Source: Blastomussa wellsi (Eukaryota; Cnidaria; Anthozoa; Scleractinia; Plerogyridae). Taken from it: DNA of 64,000 nucleotides. Shown here piece by piece: positions 58,401-64,000 of the stretch. The stretch covers positions 5,470,457 through 5,534,456 of the forward strand of contig OX393569.1 in assembly GCA_947652115.1 (NCBI GenBank). The letters are read 5' to 3'. A program made the position numbers and the translations under genes. Position 1 is the stretch's first letter, and each line of letters starts with the position of its first letter. The notes below the pieces were generated by a model. The model did no database searches. It saw only the letters and a program-made list of their open reading frames with translations, and was not told where the DNA came from.

Positions 58401-61400
58401 CTTACTGTATTTTATGGAACATTTCCAAAAGTAACTTTTAAAGGAAACATAGTTCAAATAAATTAAGTAAATTATATATTGTTTTCTCTTTTTTTAAGGA
58501 CGCAAGTAGTGTACCGGAAAATCAAAGCGGTTAATGATATAAGACACCAAAGGCCTCTTTGATTCATGTTTTTATTTTTGCATTGCGGCTATATAATCAA
58601 ATTCATGTAACGCGGTATGTTTCCAGATTTGTATGGGGTTTCTCATGTTCTAATCTTTACTTTGGTTCACATATAAATATATTCCTCCATAAACTCGATG
58701 TAGAGTCCACGCCATTCTTTTTTTGACGGTATCACATTGTAGGAGTCATTTCCGGTCCGGGGATCATTTGCGGTCCAATTTGGGGATCATTTGCGGTCCT
58801 GGGATCATTTGCGGGTCGGGATCATTTGCGGTCCTGTACAGACCGGCCTATGTGACCTGGCTTATTTGGCCGAGCTAGCCCCAGGAAGATTAAATGGAAA
58901 AAAAAGTTTAAATAAAACATTGTCGAAGTTTAAATCAATTTACAGTTTAAATTTAAATAAAAATTAACTCGAAGTTTAAATGAATTTGATAACAAAGTTT
59001 AAATGAAACTCGGTTTAAATTACAAATTTATTTTGGCTGAAATGTTTAAATTTAAATAGTGGTTTAAATTTAAACTCTCCATTAAATATTGCTACATATC
59101 GGCAGCCATACCAAGCTCAGTTCACCAATTTATTAATGCAAGTATCTACAGAGTTTGTTCACCATTAAAAAGACAATTTTTATTCCATGTAGCATCTTTA
59201 TATTCTGAAATTGATCGCTACATACAGGGTTCACAGTTGTGGGTTTGTTTTATGATTTCCGCACCCAGTGTCACTTCCTTCCCAAACAGAATGTTTGAAG
59301 TTTCACAGTAGTCACGTGCCAGCATGCACAAATGCACTAAAAGTGATTTCTTTTAATTTCAGAATGGATGAAGAACAAAACGTGGCATCAGGTGGGAGCT
59401 TTATCATAAAGGACCCTCCTCGGATGGGCCCAGGAGGTGAAGTTAGACCACGAACCAAACCTAAGCCAAAGGTAAAGAGCCAGACAGTATCTGGAGTAGC
59501 TCTTCCCGGGCTAGCTGAAGTGTTAAGCAAGAAACAGTTGGCAGCAGAGGACAAGGTTTGCCTATTATAACTACTGTCTGTCCACCCTGTGCTAGTTTAT
59601 CCGTCACTTTGTTCTTTTTTTAAAGTTGCTCTGTTCAAAGGTGTGAGAAATCCAAACTGATGACATTAAATAACAGATTGGTTGTTTTAAATACAGTTCT
59701 TGGATGTCTTGTTTTACATGCACGGTGCACTTTTTCAGCTCGAACTTCTTTCTTCTTTTTTAAAGTTTCTCTGTCCAAAGGTGTGAGAAATCCAAACTGA
59801 TGACATGAAATAACAGATTGGTTGTTTTAAATACAGTTCTTGGATGTCTTGTTTTACATGCACGGTGCACTTTTTCAGCTCGAACTTCAACGGTCTCTTA
59901 TAGATTAAGGCAGGCGTGGTAGCCTTATGGTTAATGCACTACACTCTGGCGGTTTTGTGCCATGACCGGGGCACTGCGTTGTGTTCTTGGACAGGGTAAC
60001 CCTGCAATGCGATAGCATCCCATCCAGGGGGGAGTAGAAATTCTCCCAGTCGCTTCGTGCTGTGGAAACCTGGATAAGCTCCGACCTGATGGGCCACCAA
60101 CCTTGAAAATGCAGACTTTGTAACCCCTTCTTGGATGAGAATAAGAAAGCTGTTATTCAGGGTACCTCTTATCTACAAAAATGTTGGAGTAACTGCAGAA
60201 TACCTGGGGACTAGGTGGAATTTACCTCGGGTGGCGGGGTATTCTGCAGTAAAGCCAAAATGTTTTTGTGTGTGGGCCAGATGGTATACCAAAATATAAT
60301 GAAATTTTTTGTCGCACTTTGAAATCTCACACAGTGCGCGACGTTCGTAAGCATTCTTATTTTCATTATCGTGTATTTCTTTCCAGCAACGTTCCCAGGG
60401 TAGCGCGGCCGATATTGTCCGTGCGGCTGCCGAAAGCAAGAGGAACATGTCAGCTAAGGAAGAAAAAGTGGAGAAGGAACCGGAAAAACCAGCTTGGCTA
60501 GTAGAGGCGGAATCTCGGAGGAAACTTCATGAACAACGACGGCGCATTAAAACTAAACAACAAGGAGAGAGCGTTGGGGACCAAACAGTGGAGAAACCTG
60601 TACCAAACGGCCCTGTTCTTCGTTCGTTGCCTCGGAGGCATGAACCAGCAATTGATAAATCAGACAGTAATAGTTCTGAGGTGAACATACTTAACAATGT
60701 TATGATTCGTTCTTTGCGGAAACCGGAAGCAATCGCGACGAAATCCATCGATCACGACAGCGATGTTTCTGAAAAATCCTTAAACTTTTGCCTTCGTCCT
60801 GTGTCTAAACCGGATTCAGTAGAAAATGTGGAAGAAAAGAGCGAAAGTAGTAGGCATCATAATGTATCGTTACGTCCAATATCTAAACCAGGGCCAGCTA
60901 TCAATGATAAAACCGAGGACTCACCTGGAAGGTTTCAACCAGTGCGCTTAAAACCCATTGTCAAAGCTTGCGATATTAGACCGTCGGGTGCTGTCGTCGG
61001 CGATAGCGAAGCAGTGTCGATGGCAACACGAACATCTTCCGAATTGGCGAATTCCAGCTCTCCACCCGCCACGCAATCATTTTCACATACAGTAACGTCG
61101 TCACGTGTTCAAGAAAATGGTGACGCGTTGCATCAAAGCCCGCGGTCAACGGGTCCCGAGCATCACATCGTCCGTTCTCTTGCACCAATCGCTTCAGAGA
61201 AACCGACAATATCACGATCGGAACCGAAGGTGTCCGACAGTCTTTCGTCGCGTCTGAGTGGCTCGCGAGTCACAGTTTCTTCGAACTACGTGAGTGCGCC
61301 TTACAAGATAGCCCCGAAAACAAGACCCAAACCGTCCAACAGGTCGAAAACAGTGACAGTTACAGCATCCGAGGTGCCTGACCTTTCAAAAGCTAGGCGA

Positions 61401-62097
61401 ACAAGCGCAGAGATGATACACTCTAAGGTGGAGAGGAAACCTGCCCGTTCTACCATGACACCAGTACCAGATAGTCACGTGTCAGCACACGGGGACCTGA
61501 GGGGACCCCGGGGAGGAAGTGATACGCGAGATAGAGCGGAGACATTTGATTCCAGCTACAGGCCAACTTATACCGGAGATGTGTTACCGCAGTGGAAGAT
61601 TGACCTCATTGAGAGGAAGAAGAACGCTGGATTTTCACGTGGAGACACTACCAAAGGTCCAGTTGTATTTCTATTTAGCCCAAGGATCGCGATAAGTTGT
61701 ATCTTCCCCGCTATGTCTGAGCCTATTCGAGGCGAAACTCCATGCTGATGACGTAGTTCTGCGAAGAACTCTGATTGGTTGTTACGTGCGCGTGAAAGTA
61801 CGTAACATAGCAACAACCAATCAAAGGCACTACAGGTTGTCTCCAGAGGTACGTCATCAGTGTGGATTTTTGGCAGGTGGTCAAAGCCCAGACGTCTGCC
61901 TTGCGTACGATAAATGAACACTTAAAAAGTTGCCTTCGTTGCGGAAATCCCCTCGCCTTTTTGCTACAAGTAGAATCTCCCCGCCCTGTAGATAAGGCCC
62001 CTTTCTTAGTATTGCCTCCCTAATGAGTACTGTTTCTGGTGACCTTGCTTTGCGAGATTGTTTAAATTTTCTGGGAACTGAACTAATCTTGGAGAAG

Positions 62098-62142
<45 letters not shown>

Positions 62143-63660
62143 GTATAACAAAATAATTTGGTTTTATCAACTGGGTTGATAATGTCAATTGGCCACCGTA
62201 AAGAGATTCAAGTGCTGACGTTTCGAGCGTTAGCCCTTCGTCGGAGCGACGAAGGGCTAACGCTCGAAACGTCAGCACTTGAATCTCTTTACGGTGGCCA
62301 ATTGACATTATCAACCCAGTTGATAAAACCAAATTATAATCTTGGAGAATATGGACTCGGGTTATTCAGAACAGGAATTACTTGGATTGTAACTTTGTAG
62401 TGTCCACTCGTAATTTATTTTGGCTGATCTCAAAATTGTAACAACGTACTGTAAAAACTAATGCTTGTAATTAAGAAGATTAATGCTAAATGACGAAGCC
62501 ACATGGCCTTGAGTTGACAGTGTATAGCTAGTGGAGGGCTGGGACCCGAACGATTCTTGCACTGCTGATATTATTGTATTTTGATTACAGTTCCATCACA
62601 ACAGACGCAAACTTCAAACGCGGTTGTCGTACCAGCATGGAAGAGGGAACTAGCAGAAAAACGAAAACAGCGAATAGAGGTCAATGGCATACACACATCT
62701 AACAAAGAAAACGAGCCCAAGACTTCTCCAGAGGTGCCTCAGTGGAAAAAGGAATTCGCAGAGAGAAGAAAACGTAGAGAAATGTCGCCAGCCCGAGTGC
62801 AGCCCGATAAACGCGAACGGTCTCCGGAAACTCCCGAGTGGCAGCGGAGACTGGCGAACACGAGACGAACTCAACCGATCGTGGTTCCGCGAGGGCCGAC
62901 GGAAGATTCTTCAGACCAGGTCCCGAGTTTCATGAAGGAGTTTGAAAAGAAGAAGAGAACCTTTCCTCGTGGTAAGTGGTTAAAAGCTATTTGCTTGCGT
63001 AGCTTGCTTACTGAATGACTTAAAAAGGTTCAATGTAAAACCACATAGTTCACTTAGAAAAACTGTGATGAAGTTGGCCGAGGGTATCGGCGCAGGCACT
63101 AATATTTTTTTCTTTCTTTTTTCGGGAGGGGGAGGGGGGAAGGGAGAGAGGGCACAAAAGACAAATAAATATGGTGGGACCGGATCTGACTCGTCACCAG
63201 TCGTCTCTTGTAAGAAAATAGCAAGATGCGATGGATGATGGGAAGGAGGAAAGGCGTGAGACGACTGGGTCTCGCTCCCTCGTCTGCCACCTTCCCATCA
63301 TTCCCCGCGCCTGCTATTTTTTCGCATAAGAGACGACTGGGGACGAGTCAGGGACCGGACGGAACGCTGGAGATGATTTCATTCAGACAACTGGAAGAAA
63401 ACAGCAGTGAACACTTTAACCCAGTGTTTACATTTGAGCTTTTACCACTTGCAGAGATGGTTTCTAATCTGTTATCTTCTCTAGGAGACCTTGAAACAAC
63501 GCGCAATTCCGAGAGCAAAATTTCCAATTCTCTGTCATTCAAGGTTGTAGAATCGCATCGCTTTTATGAACGGAGAATTTTGATATTAAATGTGATCAAT
63601 TTGTTTCTTTAACATTTTCTTGCAGAAGTTGAGCCCGAGCTGTGTGATGAACTGGGTTAA
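40472..63660 (+). CDS. Disordered W-K-x-x-L repeat protein, phostensin/taperin-like
   Basis: Exons: 40472-40483, 46620-46718, 47433-47475, 49534-49757, 50414-50494, 51166-51219, 51302-51373, 51776-51945, 59363-59555, 60387-61656, 62591-62971, 63626-63660; phases agree throughout, about 877 residues. It starts MEVK then an acidic/charged helix (DIDSVRGLLDRLKDEKEREL). The centre is Ser/Pro/Lys-rich and low in hydrophobics, so probably disordered. Six related motifs follow: PAWLVEAESRRKL (about residue 351), PQWKIDLIERKK (about 717), PAWKRELAEKRK (about 755), PQWKKEFAERRK, PEWQRRLANTRR and PSFMKEFEKKKR. P-x-W-K-x-x-L-x-x-R-[RK] motifs are what I recall from phostensin and taperin, which bind actin and PP1. 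No clear PP1-binding RVxF site was found. TRPKPSNRSK resembles part of a capping-protein-binding motif; that is only a hint. It ends EVEPELCDELG. The exon 10 donor is ambiguous (61656 or 61639). A 6.85-kb transposon fills intron 8. Confidence 0.7.
40484..46619 (+). other. Gene 4 intron 1 (6.1 kb)
   Basis: Long AT-rich intron after a 12-base coding part of exon 1. Apart from a perfect hairpin at 42013-42044 and TAGCCTGCAG words (near 41971 and 42730) related to the end of the 10838 element, I see no gene and no bounded transposon. Confidence 0.55.
42013..42044. repeat. Perfect 32-bp hairpin
   Basis: CACCAAGAATGCAGA and TCTGCATTCTTGGTG are exact reverse complements around a 2-base loop. Confidence 0.8.
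47523..47673. mobile_element. 151-bp inverted-repeat element
   Basis: AATAGGCCATTTCTGAGTTC at the left pairs with GAACTCGGAAATGGCCTATT at the right with one mismatch. A second inner inverted pair is GAACGAGTCTAAGT / ACTTAGACTCGTT. Non-coding, 47 bases after exon 3 of gene 4. Confidence 0.75.
47785..48550. repeat. GGGCAAG-rich repeat region
   Basis: CTTGCCCGATGGGCAAGG near the left and CTTGCCCAATGGGCAAGG near the right share a short palindromic core, and GGCAAG words recur next to both. This is probably an interspersed element of about 760 bases; ends not resolved. Confidence 0.4.
48693..49450. mobile_element. 758-bp element with 30-bp terminal repeats and a small ORF
   Basis: The ends (GGTAATTGTGAAGAAGAGCT plus CCCCGAAAAA, and the exact reverse complement) match over 30 bases. 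Flanking 8-mers are CACTAATA (48685-48692) and CACTAAAA (49451-49458), 7 of 8 identical. Positions 48720-48830 hold a run of about ten-base ACCGACAG-type units. An open frame lies at 48871-49227. It sits in intron 3 of gene 4, 83 bases before exon 4. Confidence 0.75.
48871..49227 (+). CDS. Helix-turn-helix-like small ORF in the 758-bp element
   Basis: 118 codons open between stops, with no ATG before codon 38 (48982); a full start would need an upstream exon or a different initiation. Residues about 24-55 read QYEKVFQVLRDNHCSMANAF then RLTGCPRSTIRDF, which has the helix, S/P-R-S-T-I recognition-helix look of a DNA-binding helix-turn-helix. The second half is basic (CRTRLRCYFPVMATLRREGK). I do not recognise the family for certain. 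It may be the DNA-binding part of a transposase in a larger parent element, or a relic. Confidence 0.4.
   Translation, partial: PRNGNPDKHRLLTDRSLSSIHSQYEKVFQVLRDNHCSMANAFRLTGCPRSTIRDFVVIAGVKIVDHREHDCVIRDNVGSVKELEAICRTRLRCYFPVMATLRREGKLLPLKFNERFYE
50047..50254. mobile_element. 208-bp inverted-repeat element (CAGTG ends)
   Basis: CAGTGTTCACACTT at the left pairs with AAGTGTGAACACACTG at the right (2-base insertion), followed inward by TGCACCC / GGGCACC. CAG-initial ends suit hAT-type elements; no matching 8-bp duplication was found. In intron 4 of gene 4. Confidence 0.6.
50551..50719 (+). repeat. Tandem duplication, about 88-bp unit
   Basis: Two units (50551-50638 and 50639-50719) share GGAATACTGGTCTATAGCTG, CCAGGGTAAAAATCATGTG and AAGCAATGTTTTAATTT. 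In intron 5 of gene 4, followed by a GAT array. Confidence 0.85.
50725..50876 (+). repeat. GAT trinucleotide array
   Basis: GATGATGATG runs with interruptions such as GACAATG and GGTGTTGACC. Simple repeat. Confidence 0.9.
52261..52546 (+). repeat. Left terminal inverted repeat of the large transposon
   Basis: 286 bases. After the 30-base tip come many TTTAAATTTAAAC and ATTTAAACTT units, spaced irregularly, then a GC-richer inner end CTTCCTGGGGCGAGC. It differs from the right copy by scattered substitutions and by about 43 extra bases near 52290-52332. The regular A/T units look like repeated binding sites for the transposase. Confidence 0.88.
52671..54179 (+). CDS. Integrase-type DDE transposase
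   Basis: A 502-residue uninterrupted frame. Predicted to cut and join the transposon ends. Residues about 108-155 (PGRPAYYIPKDV ... SQMFGVSRWTVTRRVQEYGL) form a helix-turn-helix DNA-binding domain. The catalytic core is of the integrase (rve) fold: D241 in LWHLDGHHSL, D300 in RVDYGVENV and E335 in NQRIERLWRDV, with 34 residues between the last two, as in IS3/retroviral-type enzymes. The C-terminal part includes HNWSPNQIWLNG, typical of this animal integrase family. The start codon lies 125 bases from the inner edge of the left terminal repeat; upstream frames have stops. Nothing suggests decay. Confidence 0.9.
   Translation: MADEVETFLKYVLEKTEEIVLQQEQRGDRENFLSELLTHLDLLGNTVQLLHDVSNISSLDHEDSKKWTDLENVFAEVEKEFFSLYNFHRHREPTTPCELPLSTVDTKRPGRPAYYIPKDVLIELRGLNFSWCKISQMFGVSRWTVTRRVQEYGLSALQQFSNISDDTIDNIIRDYMSRHGSTTGEPFMTGYFRSLGLHVQRSRIRAALNRVDPRNTVLRWGALVSRRRYFVPWPNSLWHLDGHHSLIRWKFVIHGCCDGKSRKIMFMRCSTNNLAETVLDLFKNAINENRGLWPLRIRVDYGVENVLVCDEMVAHWGEGRRSFIAGSSTSNQRIERLWRDVFRCVCHFFYFLFYAMEQTGILDIENPVHMFALHLVYTVRINFALHEFASMFNNHGLSTEHNWSPNQIWLNGILDENNPLNSSESFHESVDQFYGEDPDGPHPQADDDGVVVAPVEIAHSREVSDFVLQLVDVNRPSNQAGIDIYSTVLTLVVQKLDEYVDQ
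54180..55131. other. Convergent spacer between the two transposon genes
   Basis: The 3' ends of the transposase (+) and HECT (-) genes face each other here. It contains the small TA-flanked insertion 54321-54468. No other coding signal. Confidence 0.6.
54321..54468. mobile_element. Degraded TA-flanked element nested in the transposon
   Basis: It begins CCGTATACG and ends ATTCGAGCATTTACGG with TA on both sides, and contains GGGCGCTTATT words. It resembles the ends of the element at 9062-9664 but is much shorter and diverged. Confidence 0.5.
55132..57558 (-). CDS. HECT-type E3 ubiquitin ligase carried by the transposon
   Basis: Two exons, 57558-55843 and 55302-55132, joined in phase 0 (EEEPE|ELQSS) across a 540-bp GT-AG intron: 628 residues. 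HECT enzymes take ubiquitin on a cysteine and pass it to substrates. The HECT domain spans about residues 420-628: VDFIGEKAKDLGGPRKEWI (N-lobe start), YFVGLMVGIALLQNGQLP, and the C-lobe NYVPTARACSNVLSLP with the probable catalytic Cys591, 37 residues from the end. It ends HFGMV, keeping the Phe at position -4 typical of HECTs. Residues about 180-245 (ATIRKAL-type fold region, ending LLYVKVKKW) may be a ubiquitin-like or PB1-like domain; unproven. A 31-residue unit (SGENPPDVQAEDQES) is tandemly repeated (DNA period 93 bp from 56681). Similar genes are annotated as G2E3-like in fish and corals. MEDQVKNRLSEIL is preferred as the start because the codons before it run into the nested insertion. 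Confidence 0.85.
56681..56900 (-). repeat. 93-bp in-frame tandem repeat in the HECT gene
   Basis: Units start TGATCTTCTGCTTGAGCATC (56681), TGATCTTCTGCTTGAACATC (56774) and TGATCTTCTTCTTGAACATC (56867, partial). The exact 93-base period keeps the 31-codon frame. It lies in the linker before the HECT domain. Confidence 0.85.
57664..58833. mobile_element. 1.17-kb element with GACCGCAAATGATCC repeats, nested upstream of HECT
   Basis: The ends are GACCGCAAATGATCCCGAC and its exact reverse complement, and the inverted match runs about 85 bases inward. Near the left end the unit (G)ACCGCAAATGATCCC occurs at least six times, with four inverted copies at the right. Palindromic CTGTACAG flanks both sides (57656-57663 and 58834-58841): either an 8-bp duplication (hAT-like) or a TA duplication with CAG-initial ends. 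Interior about 900 bases without a recognisable transposase. It inserted 98 bases before the HECT start codon and 27 bases from the right terminal repeat of the host transposon. Confidence 0.8.
58868..59110 (-). repeat. Right terminal inverted repeat of the large transposon
   Basis: 243 bases, the reverse complement of 52261-52546 with a small number of substitutions and a 43-base gap. Contains the same TTTAAATTTAAAC and AAGTTTAAAT units. Confidence 0.88.
59612..59888 (+). repeat. Tandem duplication, 140-bp period
   Basis: The segment with GGTGTGAGAAATCCAAACTG, TTGGTTGTTTTAAATACAG and CACGGTGCACTTTTTCAGC occurs twice head to tail with only about four differences. In intron 9 of gene 4. Confidence 0.9.
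59905..60165 (+). repeat. SINE-like dispersed repeat
   Basis: The start GGCGTGGTAGCCTTATGG resembles a tRNA-type box A (TRGYNNARNGG), with a possible weak box B near GTTCTTGGACAGG. Its middle (GCATCCCATCCAGGGGGGAG) is shared with 33370-33510. No flanking duplication was resolved. In intron 9 of gene 4. Confidence 0.5.
61738..61865. repeat. Imperfect palindromic element
   Basis: CTGATGACGTA at the left and TACGTCATCAG at the right; inside, TGATTGGTTGTTACG and its partner CAACAACCAATCA. Probably a miniature transposon. Confidence 0.65.
62153..62338. repeat. Perfect-looking 186-bp palindrome
   Basis: Arms of about 90 bases read identically on both strands, from ATAATTTGGTTTTATCAACT to its reverse complement, around a 4-base centre (CGTC-GGAG-CGACG). 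As a result, both strands encode the same short peptide starting GHRKEIQVLTFRALALRRSD. No mismatch was found in the arms. In intron 10 of gene 4. Confidence 0.9.
63185..63351. mobile_element. 167-bp element with exact 8-bp target duplication (hAT-like)
   Basis: CTGACTCGTCACCAGTCGTC at the left pairs with GACGACTGGGGACGAGTCAG at the right apart from small differences. The exact 8-mer GGACCGGA flanks it (63177-63184 and 63352-63359). The two halves are themselves related (GATGGGAAGG / CCTTCCCATC). In intron 11 of gene 4. Confidence 0.8.
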
Positions 63661-63887
63661 ATTGCAAATGCGTAGCTCTCTGTTAGTACTTAGAAAATTT
63701 AGTCAGAAAATTTGAGCTTTTTGCCTTTATAGGCGAACCTGTTGAATAACTCGCCCAGAGACCTGGAAATGAGAACCAGTCTCCTCTCTTTGACACATCC
63801 GCCAAAACGTTTAGAACGAAAATTTTTAAGTTTTGGGGATTGCCCCCGATTCGTAAAAATTAAATACCCAGGTAAACACTCCCGCGA

Positions 63888-63893
63888 AATAAA
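63888..63893 (+). terminator. Candidate polyadenylation signal of gene 4
   Basis: AATAAA about 230 bases after the stop codon at 63658-63660, the first canonical hexamer seen downstream. Confidence 0.5.
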
Positions 63894-64000
63894 ATGCTGC
63901 ACGAATTTTCTCCAGTAAATTTACACCCGCACTTCTCGTAGCTTACGGCTTTGCCGCTTGTGTTTCGCGCTCTTTCGCTGTTTTCGACCTCGCTGACTTC

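Larger units (their letters stand above)
52261..59110. mobile_element. IS3EU-like DNA transposon carrying integrase and HECT ligase genes
   Basis: Long inverted ends (52261-52546 and 58868-59110) and an exact 6-bp target duplication CCAAGC (52255-52260 and 59111-59116). The tips read TATGGCTGCCGATATGTAGC and its reverse complement, i.e. TAT...ATA. From memory, IS3EU-type elements have TAY...RTA tips, 6-bp duplications and an IS3/retroviral-type integrase, which fits. The element carries a DDE transposase gene (+, 52671-54179) and a HECT-type E3 ligase gene (-, 57558-55132); both read inward from the ends and converge. Both frames are intact. Two smaller elements are nested inside (54321-54468 and 57664-58833); without the larger one the element would be about 5.7 kb. 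Confidence 0.88.
51946..59362 (+). other. Gene 4 intron 8 hosting the large transposon
   Basis: The intron is 7.4 kb, of which 6.85 kb is the transposon at 52261-59110. Before insertion it would have been about 560 bases. The flanking exons join in phase (TC|A, giving GEES-MDEE), so the host frame survives if the transposon is spliced out. Confidence 0.8.
61657..62590 (+). other. Gene 4 intron 10 with two palindromes
   Basis: It carries the imperfect palindrome 61738-61865 and the near-perfect one at 62153-62338. No gene seen in the rest. Confidence 0.65.

Noticed and set aside
60191..60251. ACTGCAGAATACC / GGTATTCTGCAGT inverted pair as a transposon
   Set aside because: Only about 13 bases pair and there is no flanking duplication or second copy in the window.
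61568..61921. 117-codon - strand frame at the end of gene 4 exon 10
   Set aside because: Half is antisense to the exon and half is the palindromic element at 61738-61865.
62111..62400. Two 70-80-codon frames on opposite strands encoding the same peptide
   Set aside because: A by-product of the perfect palindrome; no other sign of coding.

Overview
The window is eukaryotic nuclear DNA, most probably from an anthozoan cnidarian (stony coral or sea anemone). It is AT-rich, with small exons, GT-AG introns, polyadenylation signals and dense short inverted-repeat transposons. The animal-type paxillin and CDC45 genes fit a metazoan; the cnidarian placement is inferred from repeats that look familiar from coral genomes, not from a search.

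Four host genes were assembled by joining exons with matching splice sites and reading phases. (1) Paxillin, + strand, 1-7835: the window opens inside LD motif 1 and runs through LD2, LD4, LD5 and four LIM domains. (2) A TMEM45-family membrane protein, - strand, 13342-14211, with one coding exon. (3) CDC45, + strand, 17641-33710: 23 exons and a complete 562-residue replication helicase subunit; one intron has U12-type splice signals. (4) A long, disordered, basic protein, + strand, 40472-63660: 12 exons and about 877 residues, with repeated P-x-W-K-x-x-L-x-x-R-K motifs like those I associate with phostensin/taperin; the name is uncertain.

Three mobile elements stand out. A Ty3-type LTR retrotransposon (34758-39295) lies between CDC45 and gene 4; its 179-bp LTRs appear identical, it has a 5-bp target duplication, and one intact 1364-codon gag-pol frame. 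Intron 8 of gene 4 holds a 6.85-kb DNA transposon (52261-59110) with long terminal inverted repeats and an exact 6-bp duplication (CCAAGC). It encodes an intact integrase-type DDE transposase and, on the opposite strand, an intact spliced HECT-type E3 ubiquitin ligase with its active-site cysteine. I believe it belongs to the IS3EU-type superfamily. A separate 1.17-kb inverted-repeat element has inserted 98 bp upstream of the HECT start codon. A 758-bp element at 48693-49450 has 30-bp terminal repeats and a small helix-turn-helix-like frame.

The remainder is intron and intergenic DNA with many short elements of several types: TTAA-flanked, TA-flanked, 8-bp and 9-bp target duplications, perfect palindromes, LINE 3' ends, SINE-like repeats, and tetra- and trinucleotide arrays. 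Paxillin and TMEM45 converge across a repeat-bearing 5-kb gap; TMEM45 and CDC45 diverge from a shared 3.4-kb upstream region. No tRNA, rRNA or CRISPR array was seen.
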